DNA of 64,000 bases, taken from Lichenibacterium ramalinae. GTDB lineage: Bacteria; Pseudomonadota; Alphaproteobacteria; Rhizobiales; Beijerinckiaceae. Location: the NCBI RefSeq assembly GCF_004137085.1, contig NZ_QYBC01000005.1:110196-174195 (forward strand). The letters are read 5' to 3'. The notes beneath the pieces were generated by a model. The model made no database searches. It saw nothing but the letters and a program-made list of their open reading frames with translations, and was not told the DNA's origin. Every line of letters starts with the position of its first letter. Positions within the stretch are counted from its first letter, which is position 1. The translations under genes were made by a program, and so were the position numbers. Below, piece after piece: positions 28,502 to 37,869 of this stretch.

Positions 28502-29704
28502 TCACGCGTCCGAGCGGCGCACCGTGAGGTCCGGGCGCTTGAACACGGCCGGCTGCAGCTCCGTGCCGAGGCCCGGCCCTTCCATGGGCAGCACGTGGCC
28601 GTCCGCGATGACCGGCATCACGGTCACGAGTTCGCGGTACCAGCCGGTGTAGAAGGCACGGACGCTTTCCTGGATCAGCGTGTTGGGCTGGCTGAAGGAG
28701 GCGTGGATGCCGGCGATGAAGCCCACGGGGCCGACGCAATCGTGCGGCGCGAAGGGCCGGTGGTAGGTGTCGGCCAGGGCGGCGATCTTGCGGCCCTCCG
28801 TGAGGCCGCCGGTCCAGCACAGGTCGGCCATCACCACATGCATGGCGTCGCGGTCGAGCATGTCCCGGTAGGGAAAGCGCGAGCCCAGCGTCTCGCTGGC
28901 GCAGATCCACACATCCGTCGAGGCCGCCAGTTCCGCCAGGGCCTGGGGCGAGTTCATGCGGATCGGGTCCTCGTACCAGGTCGGCTCGTAGGGCTCGAGC
29001 CAGCGCGCGAGCTTCTTGGCCATGGGCAGGTTCCACAGCGAATGGAACTCCACCATGATCTCCATGCGGTCGCCGACGGCCTTGCGGATCTTCTCGAAGG
29101 GCGCGATGGCGGCCTTGAGCTCGTCCCGGCCGATCGCCATGCCCTCGTTGCGGATCGCCGCCGGATCGAAGGGCCAGATCTTCATGGCGGTGATGCCGGA
29201 TTCGAGCAGGCTCTCCGCCACGGCGTCGGCCCGGGTCATGAAGCCGCCGAGGTCCTCGTAGGGGCCGGCCGCGGCGGCGTCGCTGTTCCAGTTGGAGACG
29301 GGCTTGATGTCGTTGGAGCGGACGTAGCCATAGCCCGCGCAGGTGTTGTAGATGCGCTGCCGCGGGCGGCAGAGGCCCCCCAGCATCTGGTGCACGGGCT
29401 GGCCGCAGACCTTCCCGAAGGCGTCCCAGAGCGCGATGTCGATGGCCGAGGCGGCGCGGTATTCAACGCCCGTGCTGGCCTGCGCCATCGGCAGGTTCAG
29501 CATCTCGCGGTGCAGCGCCTCGATGTGCAACGGGTTCCGGCCGAGCAGCCGCCCCGCCAGCGTGTCGTGGATGTGGCTCTCGACCGCGCCCGCCCCGTAG
29601 AAGGTTTCGCCGAGCCCCACGACGCCGCCGTCGGTGTGGACCCGCACCCAGATGACATTGGCGAACTCGGCCGTCCGCAGCGTCTCGATGGCGGTGATCT
29701 TCAT
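28502..29704 (-). CDS. Mandelate racemase/muconate lactonizing enzyme family (enolase superfamily) sugar-acid dehydratase-like protein
   Basis: The 400-residue protein starts MKITAIETLRT and carries an N-terminal capping domain, then the signature AASAIDIALWDAFGKVCGQPVHQMLGG. Likely barrel ligands and acids are in MVEFHSLWNLP, TWYEDPIR, CASETLGSR and ADLCWTGGLTEG, with His in APHDCVGPV. This set fits the MR-like dehydratases that act on sugar acids such as gluconate or galactonate. The substrate cannot be told from the sequence, and no sugar transporter or kinase is next to it. The start 29704 was chosen over 29758 because it opens the conserved first strand. Confidence 0.88.
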   Translation of the reverse strand: MKITAIETLRTAEFANVIWVRVHTDGGVVGLGETFYGAGAVESHIHDTLAGRLLGRNPLHIEALHREMLNLPMAQASTGVEYRAASAIDIALWDAFGKVCGQPVHQMLGGLCRPRQRIYNTCAGYGYVRSNDIKPVSNWNSDAAAAGPYEDLGGFMTRADAVAESLLESGITAMKIWPFDPAAIRNEGMAIGRDELKAAIAPFEKIRKAVGDRMEIMVEFHSLWNLPMAKKLARWLEPYEPTWYEDPIRMNSPQALAELAASTDVWICASETLGSRFPYRDMLDRDAMHVVMADLCWTGGLTEGRKIAALADTYHRPFAPHDCVGPVGFIAGIHASFSQPNTLIQESVRAFYTGWYRELVTVMPVIADGHVLPMEGPGLGTELQPAVFKRPDLTVRRSDA

Positions 29705-29779
29705 GGCGTGTCCCTGGTGCCGTAACGGCTCGGAACCGCCGAGGCGCTTCCAAGCCAAGCCGACACCGCCTGGTGCAGT

Positions 29780-29860
29780 ATCGGCTTTCTTCGAGTCGCC
29801 TGGGCGACTCCAAGCCGATGCTCTCTATGCGAGAGCTGGAGCGAATTCGCCGAAGGCGAA
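29780..29860. repeat. Cluster of palindromic hairpins upstream of the enolase-superfamily gene
   Basis: Three inverted repeats follow one another. ATCGGCTT (29780-29787) and AAGCCGAT (29812-29819) enclose GAGTCGCC-TG-GGCGACTC (29793-29810). CTCTC/GAGAG (29821-29835) comes next. TTCGCC-GAA-GGCGAA (29846-29860) ends the set. They lie in the 229-bp gap before a Pro-rich secreted gene and look like dispersed intergenic palindromes of the REP type. Confidence 0.6.
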
Positions 29861-29933
29861 AGCGCTTCAGAGGGGGCGGTCCGGCCGGATCCCGACTCGA
29901 ACGCCGCGCCCCGGATCAGGGTGCCCCGCCGCC

Positions 29934-30581
29934 TCAATGAGGCTGGGCGGCGGCCTTGTCGAGCAGCTGGGAGATGGCGTCGACGCAGGCCTTCATGGGC
30001 TCGTCGTCGGGGCATTTCACGCCGACGGTCATGTTCGGCGCCTGGATGCGGAACCGCGCGCCCTTGCCTTCGGGCGGGCGGGGCGGCGGCCGGTGGGGAT
30101 GGGGCGGGGGCGGATGCATGCCGCCGTCGGGCATGCCGCCATCGGGCATGTCGGCCATGTCGCCCGGCTGGCCCATGTCGCCCGGCTGGCCCATGTCGCC
30201 CATCGCGTCCATGCCGCCGCCACGGCCGGCCTGCGCGGCGCCGGGCGGCATCCGGCCCTGCATCTGGCCGAGGTCGAGACGGTGCGGCGCCGCGTCGCCG
30301 GGGCGAACGAGGTAGAAGCCGTTCGGCGTCTCGACGATCATGCCCTCGGGCGGGCCGTTCGGCGTCGGCACCGCCGGGTTGGGCGCCGGGCTCGTCGGAG
30401 CCTGCTGGGCCTGGATTCCGGGCTGGGTCGGAGCGCCGGGCTGTGTCGGCGGGGCGCCGGGCCGTGTGGCCGTGCCGGGCTGCGTCTGCGCCCCGGGAGC
30501 CGGGGGGGTCGCGGGCGGCGTCTGCGCCAGGGCCATGCCGCCGCAGAGGCTCAAGGCGAGCCCCAGGGTGATGCGTCTCAT
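29934..30581 (-). CDS. Secreted Pro/Gln/Met/Gly-rich hypothetical protein
   Basis: A 215-residue protein whose N terminus is a signal peptide (MRRITLGLALSLCGGMALA). After cleavage comes a PTQPGAPTQPG-type disordered region, then a short ordered stretch (PPEGMIVETPNGFYLVRPGD), a Met/Gly/Asp repeat (DMGQPGDMGQPGDMADMPDG), a His/Pro run, and a C-terminal module with two cysteines (VGVKCPDDEPMKACVDAISQLLDK). Met- and His-rich runs are seen in periplasmic copper-binding proteins, but this is only a composition hint. The start 30581 gives a proper signal peptide. Confidence 0.7.
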   Translation of the reverse strand: MRRITLGLALSLCGGMALAQTPPATPPAPGAQTQPGTATRPGAPPTQPGAPTQPGIQAQQAPTSPAPNPAVPTPNGPPEGMIVETPNGFYLVRPGDAAPHRLDLGQMQGRMPPGAAQAGRGGGMDAMGDMGQPGDMGQPGDMADMPDGGMPDGGMHPPPPHPHRPPPRPPEGKGARFRIQAPNMTVGVKCPDDEPMKACVDAISQLLDKAAAQPH

Positions 30582-30661
30582 GTTCCGTCTCCTCGTCGGC
30601 CGCGCCCCCGCCACCGACGCGCCGGCGCCCGTCATGGTTCCTCGACGGGCCCGGGCCCCGC

Positions 30662-30748
30662 TCAGCCCTTCGGGCCGCGCAGGTAGGCCCAGAGCGCGCC
30701 GATCAGCAGCGCCGCGCCGACCCCGAGGACGAACTGCAGGTTGCTCAA
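30662..30748 (-). CDS. 28-residue single-pass membrane microprotein overlapping selB
   Basis: A short frame starts at TTG (30748), sharing TTGA with the selB stop, and follows GAGGAGG at 5 nt, a strong ribosome site. It encodes [20 protein letters not shown], then AYLRGPKG: one membrane helix (about 6-22) and a basic end, with an N-out, C-in layout by the positive-inside rule. It is last in the fdhE-selA-sel1-selB series. I know of no named family. It could be a stabiliser of the membrane formate dehydrogenase or simply a chance frame; the ribosome site and overlap favour a real gene. Confidence 0.5.
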   Translation of the reverse strand: MSNLQFVLGVGAALLIGALWAYLRGPKG

Positions 30749-32703
30749 GCGGCCTCCTCGCCGGGCAGCGCCATGGTGATAGGCGGGCCGAACAGGTCGG
30801 CGCGGTGCGGGTTCAGCCGCCGGAGGTCGCCCCGCCGCATGGTCAGCCCGTTGCGGTCGAAGAATTCCAGGATCTGAATCGCCACCTTGCGACCGTTCTC
30901 GACGCGGTCGCGGAACTGCGCGGCCGTGAACTCCCCGCCGGGCAGCGTCCGCGACAGGTCGGCCACGATGGCGGCCATCTCGGCCACGGTGGCGCGCGTG
31001 AAGAAGTGGTCGTGCGCCACCTGGTCGATGCGCCCCGAACGGCCGACGAGCTTGCACACGCGCCGCACCTCCGTCTCGGGCGCCTCGACGAGGCCGGCGA
31101 CGTCGCGCACCCGGGGCGGGCGGAACCGGTCCGCATGGCGGCCGAGATGCGGCGCCACGCGCGCCCACAGCGCCTCGTCGGCCGCGCTGAGCCGGGCGAC
31201 GTGGTCGGGTCGGCGGACCCAGGACCCTTCCGTGGCGACGACGCCCGCTGCGGCCAGCCGCGCCAGGGCCGCCACGAAGGCCGGACGGGGCAGGCGCGGC
31301 TCGAGCTGCAGGCGCAGCCGCTCGGAGCCGAGGCCCTGCAGGTCGGGGTTTTCGGCGTGGAAGGCGTCGAGCGCGCCGGTCAGCGCGGCCGCATAGCCTG
31401 CCCAGCGCGCCGCCGACAGGGCGGTTGCGCCGTCGGCGACCGGCAGCACGACGAGGTCGAGGCGTGCCGCGATCTCGTCGGCCGCCGCCGACGCCAGCGC
31501 CCGGTCGCGGCAGAAGCCCGTGAGGTCGAGCGTGAAGGGCGCGAGGTCGAGCAGCGCCGTCACGGCGCCGTCGGGATCGGGCTCCGCCATCGCGGCGAGC
31601 TGCGCCAGGCGTCCGGGCGTGCGGCGCCGGCGGGCGGGCGGGCGCAAGTCGAGCAGCGTGCCGCCGCCGACCGTGCGGCGGGCCGACGTGTCCCGCAGCA
31701 CGAAGCGGTCGCCCGCCGCGGCCGAGACGGGACGCTCCAGCACGAGCTGGGCATAGCCTTCCTCGCCGGGCGCGATGCCGGCCGGCGCCAGCGGCACCAG
31801 CCGGGCCGCGACGTCGGCGGCGGCGTGGTGGAACCGCACCGGCAGCCAAGTGGACAGCGGCTTGGCCTCGCCCGCCAGCACCCGCAGCCGCACGTCGATG
31901 CGGTCCGTCGGGGCGTGGAGCGAGGGGTCGAGCGCGACATCGCCCCGGCCCACGGCGTCCCGGTCGACGCCGGCGAGGTTCAGGGCGCAGCGCTGTCCGG
32001 CGAGGCCGCGCTCGGCCGCGCGGTTCTGGGCATGGATGGAGCGGACCCGGGCGGGCGTGCCGGCGGGGCTCAGCATCACGCGCTCGCCCACCGCGACCGT
32101 GCCCGACAGGACCGTGCCGGTCACCACCGTGCCGGCGCCAGCCAGCACGAAGCTGCGGTCGACCGCGAGGCGAAAGCGCCCGGCCCGGCTGCGCTCGCCC
32201 CGACGGGCCGCCTCGCCCTCGATCGCGGCCCTGAGCGCCCCGACGTTCTCGCCCGTCACGGTCGAGACCGGGAGGATCGGGGCTTCGGCGAGGGCGGTGC
32301 CGGCGAGGGCCGCCCGGATCTCGCCCGCGACGGTCTGGCGGCGGTCGGCGTCGGCGAGGTCGGCCTTGGACAGGACCACGAGGCCGCGGCCGAGGCCGAG
32401 CAGGTCGGCGATGGCGAGGTGCTCGCGCGTCTGCGGCATCACGCCGTCGTCGGCCGCCACGATCAGCATCAGCAGGTCGATGCCCGACGCGCCCGCCGCC
32501 ATCGTGCCGACGAAGCGCTCGTGGCCCGGCACGTCGACGAAGCCGACCGTGTCGCCGTCCGGCAGGGGCAGGTAGGCGAAGCCGAGGTCGATGGTGATGC
32601 CGCGCCGCTTCTCCTCGGGCAGCCGGTCCGTGTCGATGCCGGTCAGGGCACGGACGAGGGCCGTCTTGCCGTGGTCGACGTGGCCGGCCGTCCCGACGAT
32701 CAA
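30745..32703 (-). CDS. selB: Selenocysteine-specific elongation factor SelB
   Basis: A 652-residue GTPase that carries Sec-tRNA to UGA codons with a SECIS hairpin. It begins with TTG at 32703. The G domain has [11 protein letters not shown] (residues 4-14), the switch motif [22 protein letters not shown], and SKADL. EF-Tu-like domains 2 and 3 follow, and the C-terminal third consists of winged-helix repeats that bind the SECIS (ending [35 protein letters not shown]). The start overlaps the stop of the Sel1 gene (TTGA). Its obvious client is fdnG on the same strand upstream. Confidence 0.96.
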   Translation of the reverse strand: MIVGTAGHVDHGKTALVRALTGIDTDRLPEEKRRGITIDLGFAYLPLPDGDTVGFVDVPGHERFVGTMAAGASGIDLLMLIVAADDGVMPQTREHLAIADLLGLGRGLVVLSKADLADADRRQTVAGEIRAALAGTALAEAPILPVSTVTGENVGALRAAIEGEAARRGERSRAGRFRLAVDRSFVLAGAGTVVTGTVLSGTVAVGERVMLSPAGTPARVRSIHAQNRAAERGLAGQRCALNLAGVDRDAVGRGDVALDPSLHAPTDRIDVRLRVLAGEAKPLSTWLPVRFHHAAADVAARLVPLAPAGIAPGEEGYAQLVLERPVSAAAGDRFVLRDTSARRTVGGGTLLDLRPPARRRRTPGRLAQLAAMAEPDPDGAVTALLDLAPFTLDLTGFCRDRALASAAADEIAARLDLVVLPVADGATALSAARWAGYAAALTGALDAFHAENPDLQGLGSERLRLQLEPRLPRPAFVAALARLAAAGVVATEGSWVRRPDHVARLSAADEALWARVAPHLGRHADRFRPPRVRDVAGLVEAPETEVRRVCKLVGRSGRIDQVAHDHFFTRATVAEMAAIVADLSRTLPGGEFTAAQFRDRVENGRKVAIQILEFFDRNGLTMRRGDLRRLNPHRADLFGPPITMALPGEEAA

Positions 32704-33485
32704 GCGGCGCCCCCGGGCAGGGGCTCCGCCGCGCGGCGCTCGGCCTCGGCGATCCCCGCCGCGTCGTTGGCGCCCCGGGCGGTCGGCAGGTAGGCGGGCG
32801 CACGCAGGCTGCCGCCGTTCTGGGCGCGGATCAGCCAGGCCAGGGCCGCCACGGGATCGCGCGGCGCCCCGATGCCGACCAGCAGCGCGGCCCCGAGGAA
32901 GGCCTGCGCGTCGGCCTCGCCCCGGTCCGCCGCCCGCCGCCACCAGGAGACGGCCTTCTCGGGGTCGCGCGGCGTGCCGAGCGCGTCGTTGTGGATGGTG
33001 CCGAGCCGCGTCATGGCACCGGCGATGCCGGCCGCGGCGGCGCGCTCGCTCCAGCGGCGGGCCTGCACGAGGTCGCGCTCCAGCCCGACGCCTTCCAGCA
33101 TCATGTAGCCCAGCATGTCCTGAGACGGCGCATCGCCGTTCTCGGCGGCGAGGCGATAGCGCCAGGCCGCCTCGGCATCGTCCTGCGCGACGCCCTCGCC
33201 CCTGAAGTGCAGGGCGGCGAGGTTGCGCTGCGCCACGGCATCCCGGCTTTCCGCCGCGAGGCCGATCCAGCGATGCGCCAGGGCGAGGTCGCGCGCCACG
33301 CCGAGCCCTTCGGCGAAACAAGCCCCGATGTTGTTCTGCGCCCGGGGGTGGCCCTTGCGGGCCAGCGGCTCCCAGATGGCCAGCGCGGCCCCGTAGTCGC
33401 CGGTGGCGGCGAGGTCCTGCGCGCGCTGCATGGCGGCGGCGGGATCCTCGGCCTTGCGGCGGAGGAGGCGGTCGAGCAGCGTCAT
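32700..33485 (-). CDS. Sel1-like repeat (SLR/TPR-type) protein encoded between selA and selB
   Basis: The 261-residue protein has about five Sel1-type helical repeats, seen as [84 protein letters not shown] and [21 protein letters not shown]. No signal peptide is present, so it is cytoplasmic. Such repeats are protein-binding scaffolds. Its start overlaps selA's stop (ATGA) and its stop overlaps selB's start (TTGA), so it is made together with both. A helper role in selenoprotein synthesis or formate dehydrogenase assembly is an inference from position. Confidence 0.88.
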   Translation of the reverse strand: MTLLDRLLRRKAEDPAAAMQRAQDLAATGDYGAALAIWEPLARKGHPRAQNNIGACFAEGLGVARDLALAHRWIGLAAESRDAVAQRNLAALHFRGEGVAQDDAEAAWRYRLAAENGDAPSQDMLGYMMLEGVGLERDLVQARRWSERAAAAGIAGAMTRLGTIHNDALGTPRDPEKAVSWWRRAADRGEADAQAFLGAALLVGIGAPRDPVAALAWLIRAQNGGSLRAPAYLPTARGANDAAGIAEAERRAAEPLPGGAA

Positions 33486-34909
33486 GGCGGTCCCGCGGCA
33501 GGGCCTGGGGGCAGGGCCCGGAGGTTGGACAGGAAGCCGGCCTCGTCCTCGAGGCAGCGCAGGTCGAGCACCAGCGCGCCGTCGGTGACGCGACCGACGA
33601 CGGGGCGGGGCAGTGCGCGCAGGGCCGCGGCCAGCCGGCCGAGCGCGTCGGTGCCGGGCGGGGTGCCGGGCGCCGGGCGGATCGCCAGGCCGGCGCTGGG
33701 GATCGTGTCGACCGGCAGGGCGCCCGAGCCGATCTGGCTGCGGCAGGGCTCGGCCGAAACCGCGTGGGCCGGCGCCAGGATGGCGGCCACCGGGTCGCGC
33801 AGGCGCGCCGCCAGGGCCGCGATCTCCGCCGCGGGCCGGGCCAGGAGCCGCAGCGTCGGCAGCTTCTGCGCCAGCGTTTCGGGGTCGCGGTAGAGCTTCA
33901 GCGTCGCCTCGAGAGCCGCGAGCCGCAGCTTGTCGACGCGCAGGGCACGCTTCATCGGGTTGGCGTTGAGGCGCGCGACGGCGTCGCGCCGGCCCACCAC
34001 GAAGCCCACCTGGGGGCCGCCGAGCAGCTTGTCGCCCGAGAACGTGACGAGGTCGGCGCCTTCGGCCACGGCTTCGCGCACGGTCGGCTCCTTCTTAAGC
34101 CCCCAGCGCGACAGGTCCACCAGCGTGCCGGAGCCGAGGTCGTTGCAGAAGGGGATCGCGGCGGCGCCGGCCAGCCCGGCCAGTTCCGCCCCCTCCACCT
34201 CGGCCGTGTAGCCCTCGATGCGGTAGTTGGAGGTGTGGATCTTGAGCACCAGGCCCGTCTCGGGGCCGAAGGCGTCGCGGTAGTCGCGGGGATGGGTGCG
34301 GTTGGTTGTGCCCACCTCGCGCAGCCGCGCCCCGGCCTGGGCCATGATGTCGGGCATGCGGAAGCTGCCGCCGATCTCGACGAGTTCGCCGCGCGACACG
34401 ACGGCCTCGCGGCCGGCCGCGAAGGTGTTGATCACCAGCAGCACGGCGGCGGCGTTGTTGTTGACGACGGTGGCGGCCTCCGCGCCGGTGAGCTCGCGCA
34501 GCAGTTCGGCCACATGGTCGTCGCGCTCGCCCCGGCGCCCGGTGGCGAGGTCGTATTCGAGCGCCACCGGCTCCAGCATGGCGGCGCGGGCGGCCTCGGC
34601 GGCGGATTCGGCCAACACGGCGCGGCCGAGGTTGGTGTGCAGCACCGTGCCGGTGAGGTTGAAGAGCGGCCGCAGGCCGGACGCGTCCCGCACGGCGAGG
34701 CGACGGTCGGCGGCCTCGGCCACGGCGGCGGGGCGGAGGTCGGGCGCGGCGCCGGCCCGCAACGCGGCCCGCATCTCCGCCACGGCGCCGCGGATCGCCG
34801 CCGCCGCCTCGGCCCGGCCGAAGCGCGCCACGAGTGCGCTTCCGGCGTCGTGGCGCAGCACGTCGTCCACGGCGGGCAGGTCCCGCAACCGGTCGATGGC
34901 ACCGGACAC
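33482..34909 (-). CDS. selA: L-seryl-tRNA(Sec) selenium transferase SelA
   Basis: A PLP enzyme of 475 residues that turns Ser-tRNA(Sec) into Sec-tRNA(Sec) using selenophosphate. Typical segments are LFNLTGTVLHTNLGRAVLAE, VEIGGSFRMPDIM, EVGTTNRTHPRDY, HTSNYRIEGYT, and FSGDKLLGGPQVG with Lys294 as the PLP lysine. The start is not certain. GTG at 34909 is the first standard start, but a CTG at 34918 sits in a CTGA overlap with the fdhE stop and would add MTR. Sec-tRNA (selC) and selenophosphate synthetase (selD) are not in the window. Confidence 0.95.
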   Translation of the reverse strand: MSGAIDRLRDLPAVDDVLRHDAGSALVARFGRAEAAAAIRGAVAEMRAALRAGAAPDLRPAAVAEAADRRLAVRDASGLRPLFNLTGTVLHTNLGRAVLAESAAEAARAAMLEPVALEYDLATGRRGERDDHVAELLRELTGAEAATVVNNNAAAVLLVINTFAAGREAVVSRGELVEIGGSFRMPDIMAQAGARLREVGTTNRTHPRDYRDAFGPETGLVLKIHTSNYRIEGYTAEVEGAELAGLAGAAAIPFCNDLGSGTLVDLSRWGLKKEPTVREAVAEGADLVTFSGDKLLGGPQVGFVVGRRDAVARLNANPMKRALRVDKLRLAALEATLKLYRDPETLAQKLPTLRLLARPAAEIAALAARLRDPVAAILAPAHAVSAEPCRSQIGSGALPVDTIPSAGLAIRPAPGTPPGTDALGRLAAALRALPRPVVGRVTDGALVLDLRCLEDEAGFLSNLRALPPGPAAGPP

Positions 34910-34914
34910 GCGCG

Positions 34915-35823
34915 TCAGTACCCCATCAGGAAGGGGTCGTAGGCGCCGCGCCGGTAGGCCGTGCCCGCCATCAGCATGTCGAGGCCGAGGCTGCCGACAT
35001 CGTCGGCCACGGCATCGACCAGCATGTCCTTCTGGCCCTGCAGGATCTTCACGTAGCGGTGGCAGGCGTCGCAGGTCTCGGCCTTCACCGTGTCGGTGCC
35101 GCCCTCGACCCCCATGTAGGTGATGCCCTTGGTCGAATCGCAGAGCGTGCACTTCACCCGCACCACGTTCCACATCGTGGCGCAGAGCGCGCAGGTGCAG
35201 TAGCGCGCGCCGTCGGCGCCCTGCCAGCCCACCACCGTGGAGGATACGGGCGGGCCGCCGCAGGCCGGGCAGGCACCGGTGCCGACCGGCACGAGCGCGG
35301 CGACATCCAGCGTGGCGGCGAGCCGCGCCATGTGGACCTGCACGGCCGCCGCCGCATAGGCGTGTTCGGCGAGGCCGGCCTCGGGCCGCTCGCCCGCCAG
35401 CACCGTGCGGGCGCAGGCGTCGCGCAGCGCCCGGTCCCCGGCGATCCGGCCGAGGGCGGCCCGGGCCTCGTCGGGCTGGTCGAGGGCGGCGGCGGCGTCG
35501 AACAGGGCGTCGAAGGTGGCGTCGAGCGCGGCGTCGGGCAGCAGGGCCGCGCGGTCGAGCGGCGGCATGGCGTGGTGGCGGGAGCGGGCCAGGGCCTCGG
35601 GGGCCGAGACGGCGGCGAGGGTGGACTGGATGGCGGCCTGGGCGTCGGCGAGCCCGGCCAGGAACAGCAGGAAGGGCTTGAGGTCGCTGTGCTCCGCATA
35701 GGCGCGGAGCCGCAGGCTGCGCTTGACGAAGAGCCCGGCGGGATCGGGCAGGCGGGCGAAGGGCGGGGTGACGACGCCGCCGATGGCGGTCGGGTCGGCT
35801 TCGAGGGTACGGGGGTCGGCCAT
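34915..35823 (-). CDS. fdhE: Formate dehydrogenase accessory protein FdhE
   Basis: The 302-residue protein has a helical N-terminal domain and a C-terminal region with rubredoxin/zinc-ribbon-like Cys pairs: C185-P-A-C188, the CTCALC group (209, 211, 214), C225-T-L-C228 and C251-D-A-C254. FdhE is a cytoplasmic maturation factor needed for activity of Tat-exported formate dehydrogenases. The start ATG at 35823 gives MADPRTLEADPTAIGGVVTPP. It is the first gene of the fdhE-selA-sel1-selB series, which starts 313 bp after fdnI. Confidence 0.95.
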   Translation of the reverse strand: MADPRTLEADPTAIGGVVTPPFARLPDPAGLFVKRSLRLRAYAEHSDLKPFLLFLAGLADAQAAIQSTLAAVSAPEALARSRHHAMPPLDRAALLPDAALDATFDALFDAAAALDQPDEARAALGRIAGDRALRDACARTVLAGERPEAGLAEHAYAAAAVQVHMARLAATLDVAALVPVGTGACPACGGPPVSSTVVGWQGADGARYCTCALCATMWNVVRVKCTLCDSTKGITYMGVEGGTDTVKAETCDACHRYVKILQGQKDMLVDAVADDVGSLGLDMLMAGTAYRRGAYDPFLMGY

Positions 35824-36135
35824 GGGGGATATGTATCGCGGCGCGGGCCGAGCGCAATGCGGTGCCGAGCCTGCGAGGCGCCCCGGCTCAAGTTTGGCGG
35901 TGATGCGACACGATTCCGTATGGAGCGCAATCGGCCGACTCGGAACTGCCTTGGTGGTGCGAAGCCGCTGGGACTGGCGACGATGCACTGGTCCCATCGC
36001 ATGAACCCGATGGGTCGATGGAATCTGTTCGCCTAGGTTCGAGAACGGCTAATGGCGCGCGGCATCGACCCAGCGACAAGGGCCACACGCTGAGGCGTGC
36101 GGCCCTTGTCGCCTCTCATGGACCTCATGCGCCAG
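35824..36135. other. 312-bp gap between fdnI and fdhE
   Basis: This gap holds the hairpin at 36073-36112 just past fdnI, then about 250 bp in which I see no gene, tRNA or clear promoter consensus. A T-arm-like GGTTCGA near 36035 has no matching D- or anticodon arm, so I do not call a selC here. The fdhE promoter, if separate, should lie in this stretch. Confidence 0.6.
36073..36112 (-). terminator. Long hairpin after fdnI
   Basis: GCGACAAGGGCC-A-CACGC pairs with GCGTG-C-GGCCCTTGTCGC around TGAG, with one A-C mismatch, 24 nt past the fdnI stop. There is no U-run on the minus strand. It could end the fdnGHI transcript partly, giving less mRNA for fdhE-selAB than for the enzyme subunits, or protect the 3' end. 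Confidence 0.65.
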
Positions 36136-36924
36136 TCAGAGCCCGAGATGCTTCGCCGTCTCCGTCCGCTCCGTCGTATTCGGCTGCGGCGCCGTCTTGC
36201 GGCGCAGGCCGCTCAACTGCTTCAGCCATTTGCGATGGTGGCGGTAGGCCCAGCCGGCCGTCACATTGCCGCGCGTCATGGCCCGCATCGTGCCCTGGAT
36301 CCAGATGGACGCGTAGACATGCGTGATCCAGATCAGGATGATGACGATGGCGGCGGCGGCGTGGAGCAGCGCGGCCCAGCGCTGCGTCTCGATCGCGGTG
36401 TAGACCGAGAAGTATTCCTGCCAGATGACGATGCCGCTGCCGATCAGCACCAGGATGAGCGCCGACATGCCCCAGAACACGAACTTCTGGCCGGCATTGT
36501 ACTTGCCCATCTCGGGCAGGCGGTCCTCGTTGCCGGCCACGACGTCCTTGAAGCGCATCACCCAGGTCACGTCGTCCCGGTTGAACAGGTTGGCGCGCCA
36601 GAGCTGGGCGAAGAACACGTAGAACGACACGAACAGCAGCACGCCGATCCACGGATGGATCCAGCGCGTGGTCTGCCCGCCGCCGAAGAGGTTGGTGAGG
36701 AAGTACAGGTAGGGGGTGTAGAGGGCCAGGCCCGACAGCGCGAGCGCGATCAGGCTGAAGGCCACGACCCAGTGGTTGAGGCGCGCCAGCGGGCCGTAGC
36801 GCTTCACCGTGACGGGCGTGCCCGCCGTGCCGGGGGTGATGGCATCCCCCGGCTGCACCATGGTGCGGTGCTCGATCTTGCGGTTCGGGTCGAGCCGGTC
36901 CGTGTCGCGGAGAGCCTCGCTCAT
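36136..36924 (-). CDS. fdnI: Formate dehydrogenase cytochrome b556 (gamma) subunit
   Basis: A 262-residue membrane protein with four helices carrying haem-ligating His: [38 protein letters not shown], a third helix near [19 protein letters not shown], and [22 protein letters not shown]. It takes electrons from the beta subunit and reduces quinone. The N terminus has an extra 45 hydrophilic residues before the first helix, longer than in E. coli FdnI/FdoI. The start overlaps the fdnH stop (ATGA). Confidence 0.94.
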   Translation of the reverse strand: MSEALRDTDRLDPNRKIEHRTMVQPGDAITPGTAGTPVTVKRYGPLARLNHWVVAFSLIALALSGLALYTPYLYFLTNLFGGGQTTRWIHPWIGVLLFVSFYVFFAQLWRANLFNRDDVTWVMRFKDVVAGNEDRLPEMGKYNAGQKFVFWGMSALILVLIGSGIVIWQEYFSVYTAIETQRWAALLHAAAAIVIILIWITHVYASIWIQGTMRAMTRGNVTAGWAYRHHRKWLKQLSGLRRKTAPQPNTTERTETAKHLGL

Positions 36925-37853
36925 GCGTCCGTCCCGGTCAAAGCCTCACCCTCGTCCTCGTCGTGCTTCGTGACCTTGTTCTGGCCGGCGAAGACGGCGT
37001 GGGCGGCGCTGGCGACGGCCGCGAAGCCGATCAGCGCGAGCCCGGCGAACTTGCCCGCGCCCTTCCAGGCCTGCACCAGGCTGGAGATCTTCGGGTTGTC
37101 GGGCAGGTCGTTGTAGATGTGCGGCTTGTCGGCATGCTGGAGCACGTACATGACATGCGTGCCGCCGACGCCCGGCGGGTCGTAGAGGCCCGCATTGGCG
37201 TAGCCGCGGCCGTTCAGGTCCTTCACGCGGGTCGCCGCCTCGGCCTTCATCTCGTCCTTGGTGCCGAACGAGATGGCGTGGGTGGGGCAGGCCTTGGCGC
37301 AGGCCGGTCCCTGGCCCACCGCCACGCGGTCCGAGCACAGCGTGCACTTGTAGGCCTTGTGGTCGGTCTGCGAGATGCGCGGGATGTTGAAGGGGCAGCC
37401 CTTCACGCAATAGCCGCAGCCGATGCAGTTATCGTGGACGAAATCCACGATGCCGTTCGAATATTGCACGATGGCACCGGGGGCCGGGCAGGCCTTGAGG
37501 CAGCCCGGGTCGGAGCAATGCATGCAGCCGTCCTTGCGGATCAGCCATTCGAGCTTGTCGGTCTCCGGATTGGTCCATTCGTTGAACCGCATCAGAGTGA
37601 ACATGTTGGGCGTGAGGTCGTGGGGATTCATATAGGTCCCCTGGAACGACTCCATCTCGGGATGGGTGTCGTTCCACTCGATGCACGCCGATTGGCAGGC
37701 CTTGCAGCCGATGCATTTCGAGATGTCGATCAGCTTGGCGACTTCGGTCAGCTTGCGGGCCGGCTCCGGCACCGTGGAGGCCGACCTCTTGACGAGGTCG
37801 GCGTCCGTGAAGCCGGGGACGGGCTGGCCGACGGGGGCATTGGGCATGAACAT
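36921..37853 (-). CDS. fdnH: Formate dehydrogenase iron-sulfur (beta) subunit
   Basis: The 310-residue protein has four [4Fe-4S] Cys groups: [47 protein letters not shown] and CTLCSDRV...CAKACP. A C-terminal membrane helix ([23 protein letters not shown]) anchors it, as in FdnH/FdoH (also called FdxH). It wires electrons from the selenoprotein to cytochrome b. The ATG at 37853 follows GGGGGGAG; 16 bp separate it from the fdnG stop. There is no Tat signal of its own, so it should ride out with the alpha subunit. Confidence 0.96.
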   Translation of the reverse strand: MFMPNAPVGQPVPGFTDADLVKRSASTVPEPARKLTEVAKLIDISKCIGCKACQSACIEWNDTHPEMESFQGTYMNPHDLTPNMFTLMRFNEWTNPETDKLEWLIRKDGCMHCSDPGCLKACPAPGAIVQYSNGIVDFVHDNCIGCGYCVKGCPFNIPRISQTDHKAYKCTLCSDRVAVGQGPACAKACPTHAISFGTKDEMKAEAATRVKDLNGRGYANAGLYDPPGVGGTHVMYVLQHADKPHIYNDLPDNPKISSLVQAWKGAGKFAGLALIGFAAVASAAHAVFAGQNKVTKHDEDEGEALTGTDA

Positions 37854-37869
37854 GGTCGTGTCTCCCCCC

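Noticed and set aside
36035-36043. T-arm-like GGTTCGA, possible selC tRNA near fdhE
   Set aside because: No acceptor stem, TCA anticodon arm or D-arm can be formed around it.
35824-36072. A mobile element or transposase remnant in the largest gap
   Set aside because: No terminal repeats or transposase-like frames were seen there.
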